Assembly: GCA_029207755.1 (NCBI GenBank)
Contig: JARCOQ010000006.1
Span: 15,784,890-15,848,889, forward strand
Reading direction: 5' to 3'
Length of the DNA: 64,000 bases
Source of the DNA: Chamaea fasciata
Taxonomy: Eukaryota; Chordata; Aves; Passeriformes; Sylviidae
Shown: positions 1 through 12,114 of the stretch, piece by piece
Position numbering within the stretch: position 1 is the stretch's first letter
How the letters are laid out: each line of letters starts with the position of its first letter
The notes under the pieces: generated by a model
Told to the model about the DNA's origin: nothing
The model's database searches: none
What the model saw: only the letters and a program-made list of their open reading frames with translations
Program-made: the position numbers and the translations under genes

Positions 1-3000
1 CCAAAGCTGATTTTCAGGACAACTGTTGGGTTTGGCTTGTGGATACATTCTTTTCCCTCGGCCTTGTTTATTTATCCCTAGACCTGAGATAATTGAACAA
101 TGGTGTCCCCTTTATCTCAGGTTCCCTTTGCCTTAATTCACAGTCCAGAGCACTACTCAGGGAAGGATAAATTTTGGTGGTTGCAGCTTCTGTATACAGT
201 TTTACCACCACGGGCAAAAGGACCTTCAAGACATTATTTAAGCAATTAACCATAATATTTCAGTCTCTGACGTGCTGACAGCAGCACCAGCCACAGGCCA
301 CTGGTTCTGTTGAAGCTGTCTCTGTGGAGGAAGCCCATCTCTCTCCTTCTCCTTCATATCTCACACCTGCCTATATAACTCAGGCCCCTTTCCCTACCTC
401 CACAATGTGCCTGAACACAGAGACAACCCTTTATGCAGGACTATTCCTCTCCAAATCCCTATGGGTCCTGATGGTGCAATGGTGTGTCACTCCTCTGTGC
501 GCTGCATGCCTTTGTCCCTTTGGTTAGGAGGGTGGGGAGAGGTAACTCATGGTACTTTTTGCCACTGCTGAGACACAGCAGATAGTCTAAGTCCTATGTG
601 GGCAAAATCTGCCCCCTGCCTTGCCTTTGCCTTGGATCAGTGGGGTTCACACTAGTCCTTTGCAAGTACCTGCACAAGAGCCATTTTCTTGGGGAAAAAA
701 GGGATTAGGTGGGAGATGGAAGAATTTCTCGGGATGAATTTCACTGGTAGCAACATGTTAGTTCAATCCTGCCTAAGTAAACAATAAAAATGCAGATGAA
801 AAGGAAGCCCAAAGCAATGGAACAACTTATTTCAAAGTCTAAAATTCAGTCACTATTTAAATGTCGATTTATTTTTCTTAACGTGAAGATAACTGACTGT
901 GGCATCACCAAATAAAAAAGTCATGTATTCTCCATTACCTATAGTTTCAAAATCAGAATTTGATGTCTTTCTAAAATACATTCTAGCTAAACCATAAATT
1001 ACACAAACATTGAATCTATAATCAAATTTGGAAGATTATTACAAAACCCCTCTGTGGGGTTCTCAAAAACTACAAGTCTGTTGTTTATGCAGAGACACAA
1101 TTTTGAAGGAGAGAACAAGCTTCACTTTGAATACCAGGTCTGGATGATATCTTTAGTGCTAACCTACATATCCTGATGGATATATACTTGAATTTTAAAA
1201 AAGGACACCCTGAAAGAAATTACTCAAAGCACTCTTGGAGGACAAGTTCTGTAAGTACATAGCCATGTACACAAAAAAAGGTTTTCATAGTGGTTCATCT
1301 TTCCTATACTAAAAGTACGCATTTATGACAATGTTCTCTGATTTAATTTAGTAAAACAGGACATTTATCAAAAATCCAAAAACATGTTTGTCTTTCGAGG
1401 TGAAAACAATGTTAACAGCTTTTGAATTGTGTACAGTATATATAGCACATTCTTTAGACCTCAGGAGTAGAGAGGAGCAGTAGCTTTGTGTGTGGGCACA
1501 AAAGTTGACCTTCCACTCTCAGGTTTGCTCAAAATTGCTAATTTCTTCTAGATGTTGATGTTTGAGCTTGTTGAATATTATTTTGTTTCGTAAGTAATTT
1601 GTTGGAATGAGGAGAACTCTCTGAAGAACAAAACAATAGTCATTGTGAAAAGAACAGTATAAGTAGGACTTTACTTTCTTCCAAAAACAAATTTTGAACT
1701 TTAGATCCCTTACCTTGATCTACTTAGCCATGATCTATCCCCAAATTTTCTAGAGCTGTAGAATTTATGCCTGTTTAAGATTTGAAGCAGAATCTCCTAA
1801 TTATTGTAATTATTTAATGTCAAAGTTACTTCCATTTTGGCACAATCAAACACCTCAATTCTATTGACCTGATTTGTCTTTCTATATAAAGAAACTATCT
1901 TTTTTTTTTTCCCTCCAGAATACTCACTGCTTCACTTTTTCAGAAATTCCCCAGGAGTAGCTGTTGGCAGTTGATATTTACACTGTTTTTCTGATGATTT
2001 TATGGTCAGTTTAATTGCTGTTGAAAACAAACCATCAGTTATATGCAGGTTGGAAAAGGTCTCATCTCTTTTAAGGTCTCACTTTTACTGTAGTATTTAC
2101 AAATCCAGGTTACCTATCACAGAGATGAGTTTAAAATGATTATGTGTTTACTAGTTCTTCCATCATTAAAAATACTAATATTTATTTCATCTATTCACGT
2201 AATGCAGTCTCAAATTAATTAGTTTAACTGAGATAATGTATAATTAGTGTTTCTCCACATCCCCATGTTTTGTACCTTAACCAATGATAATTCTGCTCAT
2301 ACTTTATGTTCCAGAGAAATAAGAGATTATTAGTGTTTGAACTATTTTATTACTTTATGTATTCTTCAGAAACTCCACTCATTTTAAGGTCAGAATTACA
2401 GAATCCCTTTTAAAATAATTTAATTCCTAACTTTTCCACTTTCAAAAGTGTTTTGGTTTGTTTTGTATGTGTAAAATGTAACAGTCTTTCCTAAGTGTAG
2501 GATATCTTTCTGAAGCAGAAGACTTTCTTTCAGTAGTTATGTGGTTTTGTGTTTCTAAGGCCTTCAAGGTGCATTACTAGCTCAAAGCTGGGATTTTGTC
2601 TGCCTAAGAGTTTGCAAGGAGAAGGAAGCAAATGGCAGATACATGACTGAATTGTGTGTGCTAAGGGGATTTTCCAGAAAGGTAAATTCATTGCAAACAT
2701 AAATTTTTGCCTAGTGAACCTGCATAATTATTCTGTGGACCAAACCACTTGCAGATGAATTACAATCATCTGAAATACAGATGAATTATAATCTTTGTAG
2801 GAATCTGTGGTGCTATTTTATAATTTTTCAAATGAGCTTGATACCACAAAATGCTGGTTTGTTTTCAACATTTTGAAAGTTTTTAGCTTTTTAGCTAAAC
2901 TGTCCTTGTACTGCCCCTGCATTCACGGCAGCTTGTTTTCCCTTAGAATGGGAGAGTGAGAGCTGGCTGTAATGACTGATCTTATTCCCTCTATCTTGTA

Positions 3001-5090
3001 CTTCCTCGACCTCGAGTATCTTAACTGCTATCAACAATTAAAGGGAATTTGCAATTCCCTGGATAATGTAAACATTTGTAGTTAGTAATTACAGAGACTT
3101 TTCACTCTCCTGGCCCTGAAGAAAATCAGTTGCTGAGAACTACTAAATACTGTTTCTAGTGCCTTGTGGTATCCTTCCAACTGCCAATTCCCTTTTAACT
3201 AATTTTCTGATACTTCCCCACAGTGATGATCTACAAAATACCAATAGTGTTAGGTGTCAGTGAAGTGAGGTCTCTCTGTCAAACAAATAATTCTCTCTTA
3301 ATAAACAAAAGGAGCATAATTCTCAGACCTGAGGGAGCCTGACTTCCAACAGAGAGGAGGAGAAGTATTTGTTATTCCTGCCTTGGAATCCTTCAAGAGT
3401 CATTCTAAGTCCTTGTACACCTCAGAGTATCTTGCTCTAGACAAATTATCAGTCAGTGTAAGCAGCTTCAGTGCCTGAAGTAGCAGCTGAGCAAGACAAA
3501 GGCACTGCACTGAAGCCAGAGATAGGACCCATCATTCTTGGCATTGTGTCAAAACACAGAGTTATAATTTATTCAGTGATTAATTCCCACCTCCAGGAGA
3601 AATCAAACTGCTGCAGCTGAGCATGACCACTGGTTATTAGGGCAGACCAGCACACATTTCACATCTGAATACTCACATCCATGCCTTTAGAACTAAAAAA
3701 TTGGTCTGAGTTCCCCCTTGTAGGGCCACCATTATCTTGTAGCAGGCTTTGGAAAGTGAATTCCCAACACTTTGCATGGTCTGATGTGCCACCGTTGGGA
3801 GTTCAGAGGCAAAACTGCACTTAATACTGACTCCAGCGGTCCCTATCCATAGAGGTAAATATGCTGCAGAGGGCAGAGCAGAAACCTTTTAGCAGCTGAT
3901 GAGAGATAGTGCGAAGCATTTGCTTTAAAATATTCCCAGATGGGAACATTCTCAGAGCTACAACATGCACCTAGCAGGACTCAGGGCTGAGGGTGAGAAA
4001 GCTTCTCTGGAGTAGTAGCAGGGGCCGTGTGACCACAAGGTTTCGCAGTGCATGAGGGTGAAAGACAGTAATGGTGATGGACAAAGGACCTTTGAAAAAT
4101 CATCAAACTCTCAACAAAGGTAAAACTGCTATTATTTTTGAATATATGTAAAGTGTTACATTCTTGAGAGTTTGAAAAGAGCTTAAAACTGTTGTTCTTT
4201 GACGTAGACTCCTCTGAACATCTCAAAATCTGTTATCCCAGAAGTCAATCAGTATTTTATTTGAAATTCAGATTTATTAAGTGGCTTATTGGAATTAGCT
4301 ATACAAAATTTTTTCAGACTAGTTGCTGTGACTGGGGCTTTGGGATGGAGTATGCTGACTCACACCAGGGAAATAACAGTCATATAATAATATTTTATAA
4401 TTTTTTCTTCAAAACAAAGCCAAATCAGCAGGTATTTATTTCAGGGATGTGAAAAAAAATCAAATTATGAACTGGTGTGTTATTAAAGGCCTTGATTGTG
4501 GGAAGTGGGGGGATGTGGATCAGAATCTTTGTTAATTGCAAGGACCTGTGGGGAGTTTCAATCCCCATTGCCTCAAAGGTAGTTCGTTCAGTTGTGACTG
4601 AACTTTTGTTCATACTGAGAACACTTCTAATTCCTTATTTTGATCACTACTTCACTGAATTTTAGGATAATTACTTTTAATTGGTTCTTTCAAGGTTTTT
4701 AGCCTCATTAGTATGAAAAACTAGTTACTAGGCTGTTACCCATCATCTGGGAGTCCATCCATCCAAAGGTTCTGTTCTTCTTGGAACTTGATTTTTAATT
4801 TGCTACTTGATCTTGATAAACTTACTACTCTTCTGGTTTAATATAATTGATTTTGTTAGTTGCCCATTTATGCAGGTCAAGATCTCTAGGCCTATTTTGC
4901 AAGTTTCAGTTTTAAGACCTAGATTCATTAGCTCAGCTTGCACTGAGAACATGCTGCCCCATTGTTACATTTTCAGATGTTGACCAGATATCACACGGAA
5001 TATAAGACAGTTATTTACTCATTAAATCCAAAGAAAAAGAGAGGAAGAATCTAGTGATGAAGAGAGATATCTTCTAAGCATGATTGCTCA
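1..5090. other. Unique AT-rich noncoding sequence
   Basis: I see no gene and no recognisable repeat here. The stretch is AT-rich, with stop codons frequent in all frames; the open frames present (up to 86 codons, 4192-4452) lack domains and overlap one another on both strands, as chance frames do. The part around 240-540 is somewhat richer in GC and less broken by A/T runs, but shows no splice pattern or protein similarity that I recognise. A run of T's followed by CCCTCCAG at about 1900-1918 resembles a splice acceptor, but the frames behind it close within a few codons. Confidence 0.6.
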
Positions 5091-5099
5091 TACTAACCA

Positions 5100-5238
5100 T
5101 AAAATCTTAATAAAGGTTTAATCTGGCCAACTACTAGGACATCATGTTGAATCCAGTTTGGGGCATATGTTTTTCAAGAAAGAGACAAAATATTTGAAAG
5201 AACAATTAATTCAGACATTCTAAGATGTTGTTGAGGGA
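5100..5238 (+). mobile_element. Old CR1 LINE, 5' part (split by LTR)
   Basis: This is the left half of an old CR1 non-LTR retrotransposon. Around 5150-5195 the text resembles the CR1 segment coding for '-FW/GP-KK-' just before the end of ORF2 (an 'atccagttt-gggg' block followed by 'caagaaag'). The match continues to 5238 and then stops sharply where an ERV LTR begins; the CR1 resumes at about 6895. Divergence from the modern CR1 consensus is high, so this belongs to an ancient subfamily. The left boundary is approximate. The assignment rests on remembered consensus. Confidence 0.6.
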
Positions 5239-5909
5239 TGTGGTGGGTTGACCCTGGCTGGACATCAGGTTCCCTCCAAACTGCTCTATCACACCACTTC
5301 TTAGATGGACAGGGGTCAGAAATATGATAGGTTCATAGGCAGGCAGGGAAACCAATTACTGTAGAACAGACTCAGCTTGGGGAAACTAATCAAATTTCTC
5401 ACTAATAAAAACAGAGTAGGATGATAAGAAATAAAACCAGATCTTAAAACACCTTACCCTCACCCCTCCCTTCTTCCAGGAATCTACTTTGCTTTGGATT
5501 GCTCTACAGGGGAACAGAGGTTGTAGTCACTTCATCAAACACTGTCTCTGCTGCTCCTTCCTCCTCAATTTCTTCCCCTGGAACCCCTTTGGGATTCTAT
5601 CCACAGAAGACAGTCCTCCTTGATCTTTTCCACTGTGGGACCTTCCTATGGGCTACAATCCTTTATGAACTGCAATCATATAGGTTCTTTCTGTGGAGTG
5701 TAGGCCGTTACTACTGCACCAGTGTGGATCTTCTGTGGGGTCACAAGTCTGGCCCGCAAACCTGCTCCAGCAGGGGCTTCTTTCTCTATGGGTCTGCAGG
5801 TCCTGTCAGGATCAAGTTCCAGCATCCTAAGGTGGGGGGAGGCTTCCTGTATTTCCCAGTGCAGCATCATTTAGGTACATTCACCTGCTCACTGTTGCAG
5901 CAGCCCGCT

Positions 5910-6478
5910 TGTTAGAGGGTAGAAATGAGCCGAGACACAGACTTGGTTATCATAGCATGAAAAGGGTCCTGGTTTGTTCCTCTTTACAGGTCAGCCATCC
6001 TGTCTCCAACCAGACGCTGACTCTGGCTGCAGCAAGCTCCTGCTGTGGGTTTCCCTTGCAGCCTGTGACTACTGGTTACCTCCTGCTAAACTATGACTGC
6101 AGGTATTAGTTTGTGGACTCTGAATGCAGGCTTTTACCCAGCTGGACTGTGACTGCAGGTTCCAACAACAGGCTCTGACTGCAGACCCAGACTGACCTCA
6201 CAGCAGTGATTCTCTCCCAGGATCTTTCTTCTTCATGATCTGACCTCACAGCAGTGATTCTCTCCCAGGATCTTTCTTCTTCATGATCCTCCATGGTGAT
6301 TCTCTCCTTACCAGCTAACCCACTCCCTTTTATCACACTTATCTTTATTGGCTATAGCTGTGACTCATCAGGGGCGAGGCTGTATTGGGTAATTAACACA
6401 GCTGTTACTTATCAGGGGCAAGGTCATCTATATTCCCTTCTCCTACAGCTCACCAGAGCAAGTTCTCCGCAGGTTACA
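5910..6478 (-). mobile_element. Nested ERV LTR inside the outer LTR
   Basis: A second, different LTR of about 569 bases sits inside the outer one. On the minus strand it runs TGTAACCTGC... to ...CCTCTAACA, so it has the TG...CA ends of a retroviral LTR. On the minus strand it carries a CCAAT box (complement at 6347-6351), a GATAAAAGGG TATA-like box (complement about 6325-6334) and a perfect AP-1 site TGACTCA (6361-6367), spaced as in an LTR promoter. The outer LTR resumes cleanly at 6479. Its flanks (CCCGCT left, GGTGCT right) share only three of six bases, so no intact target-site duplication is seen. I see no internal proviral genes. It contains a 48-base perfect tandem duplication. Confidence 0.75.
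6193..6288. repeat. 48-bp perfect tandem duplication
   Basis: Bases 6193-6240 and 6241-6288 are identical 48-base units, starting TGACCTCACAGCAG and ending TTCATGATC. A partial third copy (GTGATTCTCTCC) follows at about 6296. The lack of differences between the copies points to a recent duplication within the nested LTR, or to a variable-number repeat. Because 48 is a multiple of three, the minus-strand open frame there shows a 16-residue repeat, but I do not regard that frame as a gene. Confidence 0.95.
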
Positions 6479-6894
6479 GGTGCTGCAGGGGTACAGCAGC
6501 TTCACTATGGTCTTCACAGTGGACTGCAGGGGAATCTCAGCTTGGGTACCTGGGCCATCTCCTCCCCACTGTTCTTCTGCACTTACCTTGATGTGTGCAG
6601 GGCCCTTCCTCTCACATGTTATCACTCCTTGCTTCAGCTGTGCAGTTGTTGCCCTCCTCCCCATTATCTCAGTGGTGCTGCCCTCATTGCTGATAGACTC
6701 AGCCTTGGCAGGCAGCAGATCTGTCTTGGAGGCTGATGGCACTGACTGTTGGAGAGTGGGGCAGCTTCTGGCATCGCACAGAAGCCACCCAGCGGCACCA
6801 CCTCTGTCTCTCTGGTCCCCTCCCCACCTCTGCCTACCACTACTAAGACTTTGGCATGCAAGTGTGATACGTGGGGGAAGAGTCAATAGTAGAT

Positions 6895-7228
6895 GAGGGA
6901 TGTTTAGTCTGTTGAAAGGGGGATTATGGAGTGATACGGTAACAAACTTCTATATGTAAGGGCTGCTGTAAAGAAGGGGTTTTCTCTGCTCTGTCCCCAT
7001 GGTGGCAGAAACAAGATGAATCTCATGCAAGAGATGTTCAGATGGGGTATTAGAAAAAACTTGCCAAGGCTCTGAAATGCTTGAATGGAAGTAAGTATGT
7101 GTCTTTATCAAGAGAAGATTTTAAGAGCAGGCTGGACAAACTGGCCAGGTGTGATAGATAATTGATTCTGGCTGAGGTCATAGACATTTTCTAAATGTCT
7201 GAGACTTTTTTCAACTCTATGATTAGAT
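6895..7228 (+). mobile_element. Old CR1 LINE, 3' part
   Basis: This is the continuation of the CR1 that ends at 5238. It shows the CR1 3' UTR order: 'tgtttagtctg' (consensus 'tgttcagcctg'), 'gtattagaaaaaactt' at about 7049 (consensus 'tattaggaaaaactt'), 'aagagcaggctggacaaact' at about 7122, and the 3' end 'caactctatgatta' at 7212-7226. The two halves together resemble a single 5'-truncated element of about 470 bases. The strongly diverged sequence indicates a subfamily older than the ERV that split it. Confidence 0.75.
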
Positions 7229-7235
7229 GTTTCTG

Positions 7236-7867
7236 TCACAACTGATGCTGTACTGTTCCTTTCCTTGGGATTTCGTACATGCGGGAAAAACCTGAAGAGC
7301 CTGCCCTGGTTTGGTCTGGGCTGCCTTTTCTACTTAGAAGCTGGTACAGTGATGGGTTTCTTGAATTTAGTATGTTGATAAACAGTGATGTTTTGGTTGT
7401 TGCTAAGAAGTGTTTACCCTGAGTCAAGGATTTTTCAGTGTCTCTTGCTCTACTAGTGAGGAGCTGCACAGAAGGCTGGCAGAGCGTGTAGCCAGGACAG
7501 GAGGTCCCAAATTAGCCAAAGGGATATTCCACGCCACAGAGCATCATACCCAGTATATGCATGTTGGCTGGAAGAAGCTGACTGCTGTTCAAGGATGGGC
7601 TGGGTCAGTGGGTGATGGGCAACTGTGTTGTGTATCACTTGTTTTTGTTGGAGTCTGTTGCTCTCTCTCCCTCTCTTTTTAATTACAGTCTTACTAATTA
7701 TAATAACATTGGTATATTATTTTTAACAATAACAACAACATTTTGTTTCAATTAATAAATTGCTCTTATCTTAATCTATAAGGTTTACCTTTTCTTTCTA
7801 ATTCTCCTCTCCATAAGGTTGGGGGGAGTAAGTGGCTGTGTGGTACTTAATTGCTTAATTTATGCCA
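7236..7867 (+). mobile_element. ERV long terminal repeat
   Basis: A third retroviral LTR lies just downstream of the CR1 3' end. It matches a common songbird LTR: a U3 with 'taaacagtgatgttttggtt' (7378), 'ccaaattagccaaagggata' (7507), a TATA-like AGTATATGC at 7552-7560 and, about 200 bases later, a polyadenylation signal AATAAA at 7754-7759. The end 'gtggtacttaattgc' (7841) corresponds to 'gtggtgcttagttgc' near the LTR 3' terminus, but the last bases are altered, so the ends are approximate. No internal viral region adjoins it, so it is a solo or truncated LTR. I could not define a target-site duplication. Confidence 0.75.
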
Positions 7868-10800
7868 GTGAACCTTTAAAACTAGAACTTACTTGATAGG
7901 TATGAAATGCCCAGCAATTAACCTTATTTGCTTTGGTGAAAATAAAACAGGAACATTTCTGAAAGATAAATTAATATTAATAGAATATTAGCTACAGAAT
8001 CTAAGTCAAATCACAGCACCGTTTGGCCTCCTAATTAATTTAACTGCCTTACAGTAGGATTATTCTTTTTCCAAGGCTCTCACGTTATTCTAATTCTTAT
8101 GATAAATCCTCGATTACAATTGTAATGATAGGATAATTTACTTTTCACTTAAGAATATCATTTAAGTGTGATCAGTGTAAGCATAGGCAATTCAGAAGTT
8201 CAAGTAATTATTTAAGATGCCAGTGTGTTAAATAAGCATCTGTCTTGATTTGGACAGTATGTCAGTTAAAACATAGCCTAAGTATTACTTAGTAAAAGTT
8301 ACAGCATTGGTTTAAATTCTGTCAGATGTAGTAAGTAAAGGGAGTAAGTTCACTTCTGCTTTAAGCTTTCAGAAACCTGTATGGCTCAGGAGTGGAGATA
8401 CATGAATGTGTCCTCCTCAGACTGAAAATTCCAAGCCATGACTGAGGAAAGGGGTGGCAGTGGAAATGAAATCTGTCATCACAAGGGGATTTATTTCTCA
8501 ATGGATCAGGAGACCTTCCTGGCCCACAGAACTGCCATTTAATTTGCACCCGATCGAGCCAGCAAGGATGAAGCCAGCCAAAAATCACTCAAATATGTTT
8601 GCATAAGGAGAAAACTAAAAAGTGCTTCCAATACTTGAGTGAAACCTTAAAACTACCAGTAAAAAGTACTGTTTGTCTATTGCCATGGTAATACAATGAC
8701 ATTCCCACCTCTGTGCTCTCATTTTCCATTACGGCAACTGTAATGTGACAAACACCTTTTCATTTTGCAGGCAAAATAGAAAAAGGAAAGGGAGTGAAAC
8801 CTATAGCACTACTGTTCACTTGCTTCAATGCTAGAGGGATGTGCAAAAATATGCATTGCATCTTCATTTTGATTTTTTCAATAAACTGTGAAGTTGCTCT
8901 CTATAAACAGAAAAATTTAAATAGGTGAAAAAATTATTGAAGAACAAGATATTTTGCTCACTCCATCAAAAAAAGAAAAAAAGAAATTAAAAAAACACTC
9001 AGCTTCCTCTTGGCTCCTGTAGCCTATTTGAAGTACTGGAGTACAAGTTTCCTTGGAAATTCTCAGAAGTGCAGATGCTAGAGGTGGAAAAGACTTATGA
9101 GATCACCTAAAGCATTACACAAAAAAGGGTTTTGTGTTGTCAGGATTTTTTTCCTAGAGAAAGTTATGTTCATAGTTAGTTTTCTTCCTTCCTCAGGTTA
9201 GACCGAAAGTTAATCTTTAAACAGGTGTTTAATTCCTTGAGGTTGCTGTAGAGGACATCTTCTCTCCAAGGCTAAGGCGTTCTCCAGATACTTCTTATAA
9301 AGATAATTTTCTGATTTCAGTAACTATATTTGAACAAAACTTCCTCTTGGGAACAGGTAGATTTTGGGGGAGAATTTTTCTTTTTTATAAAGAAATTTTA
9401 TAACTAATCATCACTTTAGCTTTTATATATAACCGTTGAATTCACTTATGTAAATTAATGTATGTTCAGTAAACTCATTCAATCATTTTCTATCTGCAGC
9501 CCTGAAATATGCTGGAAACTTCCTGTTTACTAAAAACATTCAATTACTTTTCCTTTTTCGGTGGGCTTCCAGCAGCTTTCAAGTTGCTAGTCTAACAGAA
9601 AGTGTATGGATGATAACTAAAGAGGTGATTCTTCTCCTGTTCTCATCCTCAGAGAATATCTCCTTCCCAAATGTTTTTGTTTCCTGTGTGTAAAATGCAG
9701 ATAATGGTAATCCTTTGTAAAGAGCTTTGAAATCTGTATTTGAAAACATGCTGTTCATAGCAATAGCCTACAGGCTATTACAACCTTCAAATATCAGGGA
9801 GTGCCACCCTGAAAGGGTAAAGGAGGTGGTGTTAATCCTCAAGACTGTTGAGCAAGGCTTCAATCAACCTTGGCGCCCCCAGTCACCAGCCTTTCAGGAA
9901 TGTGCAAAGATCAACTCTTTTTTCTTTGAGAAGGCATGCTCTGAGATACTGAGCAGTGAGAGGGCCAGTCTGGTTCTCAGTTTGGTGGTGCTAACAATAA
10001 ATATTGTGATTGTTTTAAAAAGAATTGTAGTGACCTTTAAGAAGTGTGCCAGAATCTGGGCTGGGCTTTTTCAATGAATGTATTCAATAAAGGACATTAC
10101 AAAAAGGTTGCATTTCCTCTCTACCCACAACCTAAATATAAACTGATTATACATTAAAGACAAAATAATGTCATTTAGCATCAATGCAATCATACAATTA
10201 CATTGTGCACTTGAAATAAATTTGCCCACTTTGACTGTAATTTTACTGTAATTGCCAAGAATATTCTGGCTCTTGTCTCTAAAAATCATTGTCTTTTCTT
10301 CTCTTGCTAATGTTTTTGTGGGAGGAATGCAGGGGGTCCTTAAGTCTGAGCAGGATATTGATGTTGTTCCATAAGCCTCTGAGTAAAGAGCAGAGATTCT
10401 TTGCGGCATGAGTGTTTACAATTTTACTTCATTTTCTTTTTCAGTGGGAAAATTATTTACTCTGTCTCTAAGTTGAACACATCTGAAATTCCAGACTCTT
10501 TATGGTCCATTTGGATATCAGAAAAGCTGGAGGAAGAATCAAGCATTCACTTGGGTGCCTTTTCTTTTTCCTCTGTTACTCCCTGAGGACCACCTACTCT
10601 ACTGCTGCCTGTGAGTTGCCATTTCAGAGGGTTATAATGGATTGAAACAGAATCACTTAACTTTCCAGAGGCTTTCTCTCTTTTTTTTTAGTGATGGGAT
10701 ATTGGGGAGACATTGCTGAAGAAATTGCTGTTTGAGTCTTTCTGCTTTTGGTATTCCTTCCCTGCAAAGTAGAACCGTGCAGTAGTGCTGCTGAAAGAGG

Positions 10801-12114
10801 AAGATGGTGGCCAGTAGGCCTAATGTGAATTTAAAACTATACATGAAAGCTTCAAGTAGATCCTTCTCCCTTGCCCATCCATCTCTGTTTTAATTGTGTT
10901 CTTTAAATGACTGGAGAACTGGTTGCAGATGAAGAGAACTATCCACATGCACAGTGACAGACTGTGCACACAAGGGAGATGGTGCTGCCTCTCAGATTTT
11001 CTGGGTTCTCTCTGGATGCCAGCAGTCCTGGAAGACTTAATGTAACAGCAGAAAACTGGTAGAGGTAGAATAGTATGAAATTCTTGAAAGCAGGGCTTGA
11101 TTCTTATCCTGCAGTTTTTGAAAAGGCTTATAAAACCTTCTCTGGCCTAGCCAAAATGTAAACTAGCAGTGCACTTTGTTTCTGAGGTCTGGACTCATAC
11201 TTTGTTACAGTTACACGCTTGTGACTGTGCAATATAATTATTGGTCATAAAACCTGGTGGAAACCAGAAAAGGACTGCTTGCTATAAATAGCTCTGTCAC
11301 TTTCAGTGTGCTGAGATGTATTGATAAAATGCAGCTTAGGCTATTTTGTTTTAATTTATTCTCATCTCTGTGAGTTCTTTGAGTGCTATTCACTTTGTAG
11401 TTGATTGGGGGTTTTTTTCTGTCTTTCTTGTTTCTACTTCTGGCCTGCAGGTTTAGGAAAAGAAGTGCTCCTTTTATTGAATTTCATACCACAGCACTTT
11501 TCACTAGTGATTTATTTGAGACCAGTTTTTCAATTTGTGGTCCATATAGCATGCAAGAAAACTATGTGTACAGTGGTCATGTTTAGATAAAAACAAGTCC
11601 AAAAACACACTCATGTGTACAAAGTGGAGCAGAGCTCTAAAAAAATTTATCCTGAAATTTGCAGAGAGAAAAACTGGCTATATGTTATTTTATGCTGACC
11701 CTACCTTGAAACATTGTTTTCCTTTACTGGGAAGCAGGGCAGACAGAGTGAAAAGGTAATGTTGCTTGGTTTTAATAAAACCCCCCCATTTTTCTACTTT
11801 AATATCCATTTCTGAATATAACCATATGGAGTTGCACCATCTCTCGTATTTCTATACCAAACTGTCAGGCAAAATTTATCAGAACAGAATGACGTTTTTG
11901 GAACTGAGTTTTCCTTCTGCCTCCTGAGGCTGTATTTGTTTTCTATGAAATTGCATGGAAAGAAAAATTCTTATAGAAAAATGTTCAGTTTCAATTTTTA
12001 ACATAGTATACTCAGTGGTGGTGGAGACTTTGGGCTCCAATGTAATCCTGACCTTTTCTCTGAAACCTGTAAAATTTGTAGGGTTTTCACAGTTTCAAAG
12101 TAGAGATTTTTTTT
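7868..12114. other. Unique AT-rich noncoding sequence
   Basis: There is no gene or repeat that I recognise. The longest frame (9727-10077, 116 codons) has no domain, no family resemblance and no supporting splice or start context. A pyrimidine tract ending TTTTCAG at about 10443 resembles a splice acceptor and opens a 46-codon frame up to a stop at 10584, but no partner exon is seen. An RFX X-box-like palindrome is listed separately at 8679. Confidence 0.6.
8679..8692. promoter_or_regulatory. RFX X-box-like palindrome
   Basis: ATTGCCATGGTAAT reads as two half-sites around CCATGG and differs from the RFX X-box palindrome GTTGCCATGGCAAC at three positions. It lies in a unique stretch with no identified gene. 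The call rests on the motif alone. Confidence 0.3.

Larger units (their letters stand above)
5239..6893 (-). mobile_element. Solo ERV long terminal repeat (outer)
   Basis: This is an avian endogenous retrovirus LTR without internal gag-pol-env sequence, so a solo LTR left by recombination. Read on the + strand it begins TGTGGTGGGTTGACCCTGGC at 5239, the complement of the CCACCACA terminus typical of a very common songbird LTR. The middle holds the repeated 'ctgcaggg / gtcctgc' pattern of that LTR, and the far end (6560-6870) matches its U3, including the 'gcttctgg-...-cacagaagccaccc' block at about 6766-6792. The family's known promoter orientation puts transcription on the minus strand. The TATA and CCAAT boxes expected near 6650-6700 look mutated. 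A second LTR (5910-6478) interrupts it. GAGGGA occurs directly left (5233-5238) and right (6895-6900) and may be the target-site duplication; the right end is uncertain by about 20 bases. Confidence 0.85.

Noticed and set aside
5499..5915. 138-codon plus-strand frame
   Set aside because: It lies entirely in the outer LTR, crosses into the nested LTR and has a composition that reflects the LTR's internal repeats.
6106..6336. Minus-strand frame with a 16-residue internal repeat
   Set aside because: The repeat is the 48-base DNA duplication of the nested LTR translated; no gene is indicated.
6293..6896. Overlapping frames of 138-147 codons on both strands
   Set aside because: They lie in the GC-rich part of the ERV LTRs, contradict one another and have no protein similarity. 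LTRs carry regulatory sequence, not these proteins.
9727..10077. 116-codon plus-strand frame outside repeats
   Set aside because: No domain, no recognised family, weak start context; a few frames of this length are expected by chance in 64 kb.
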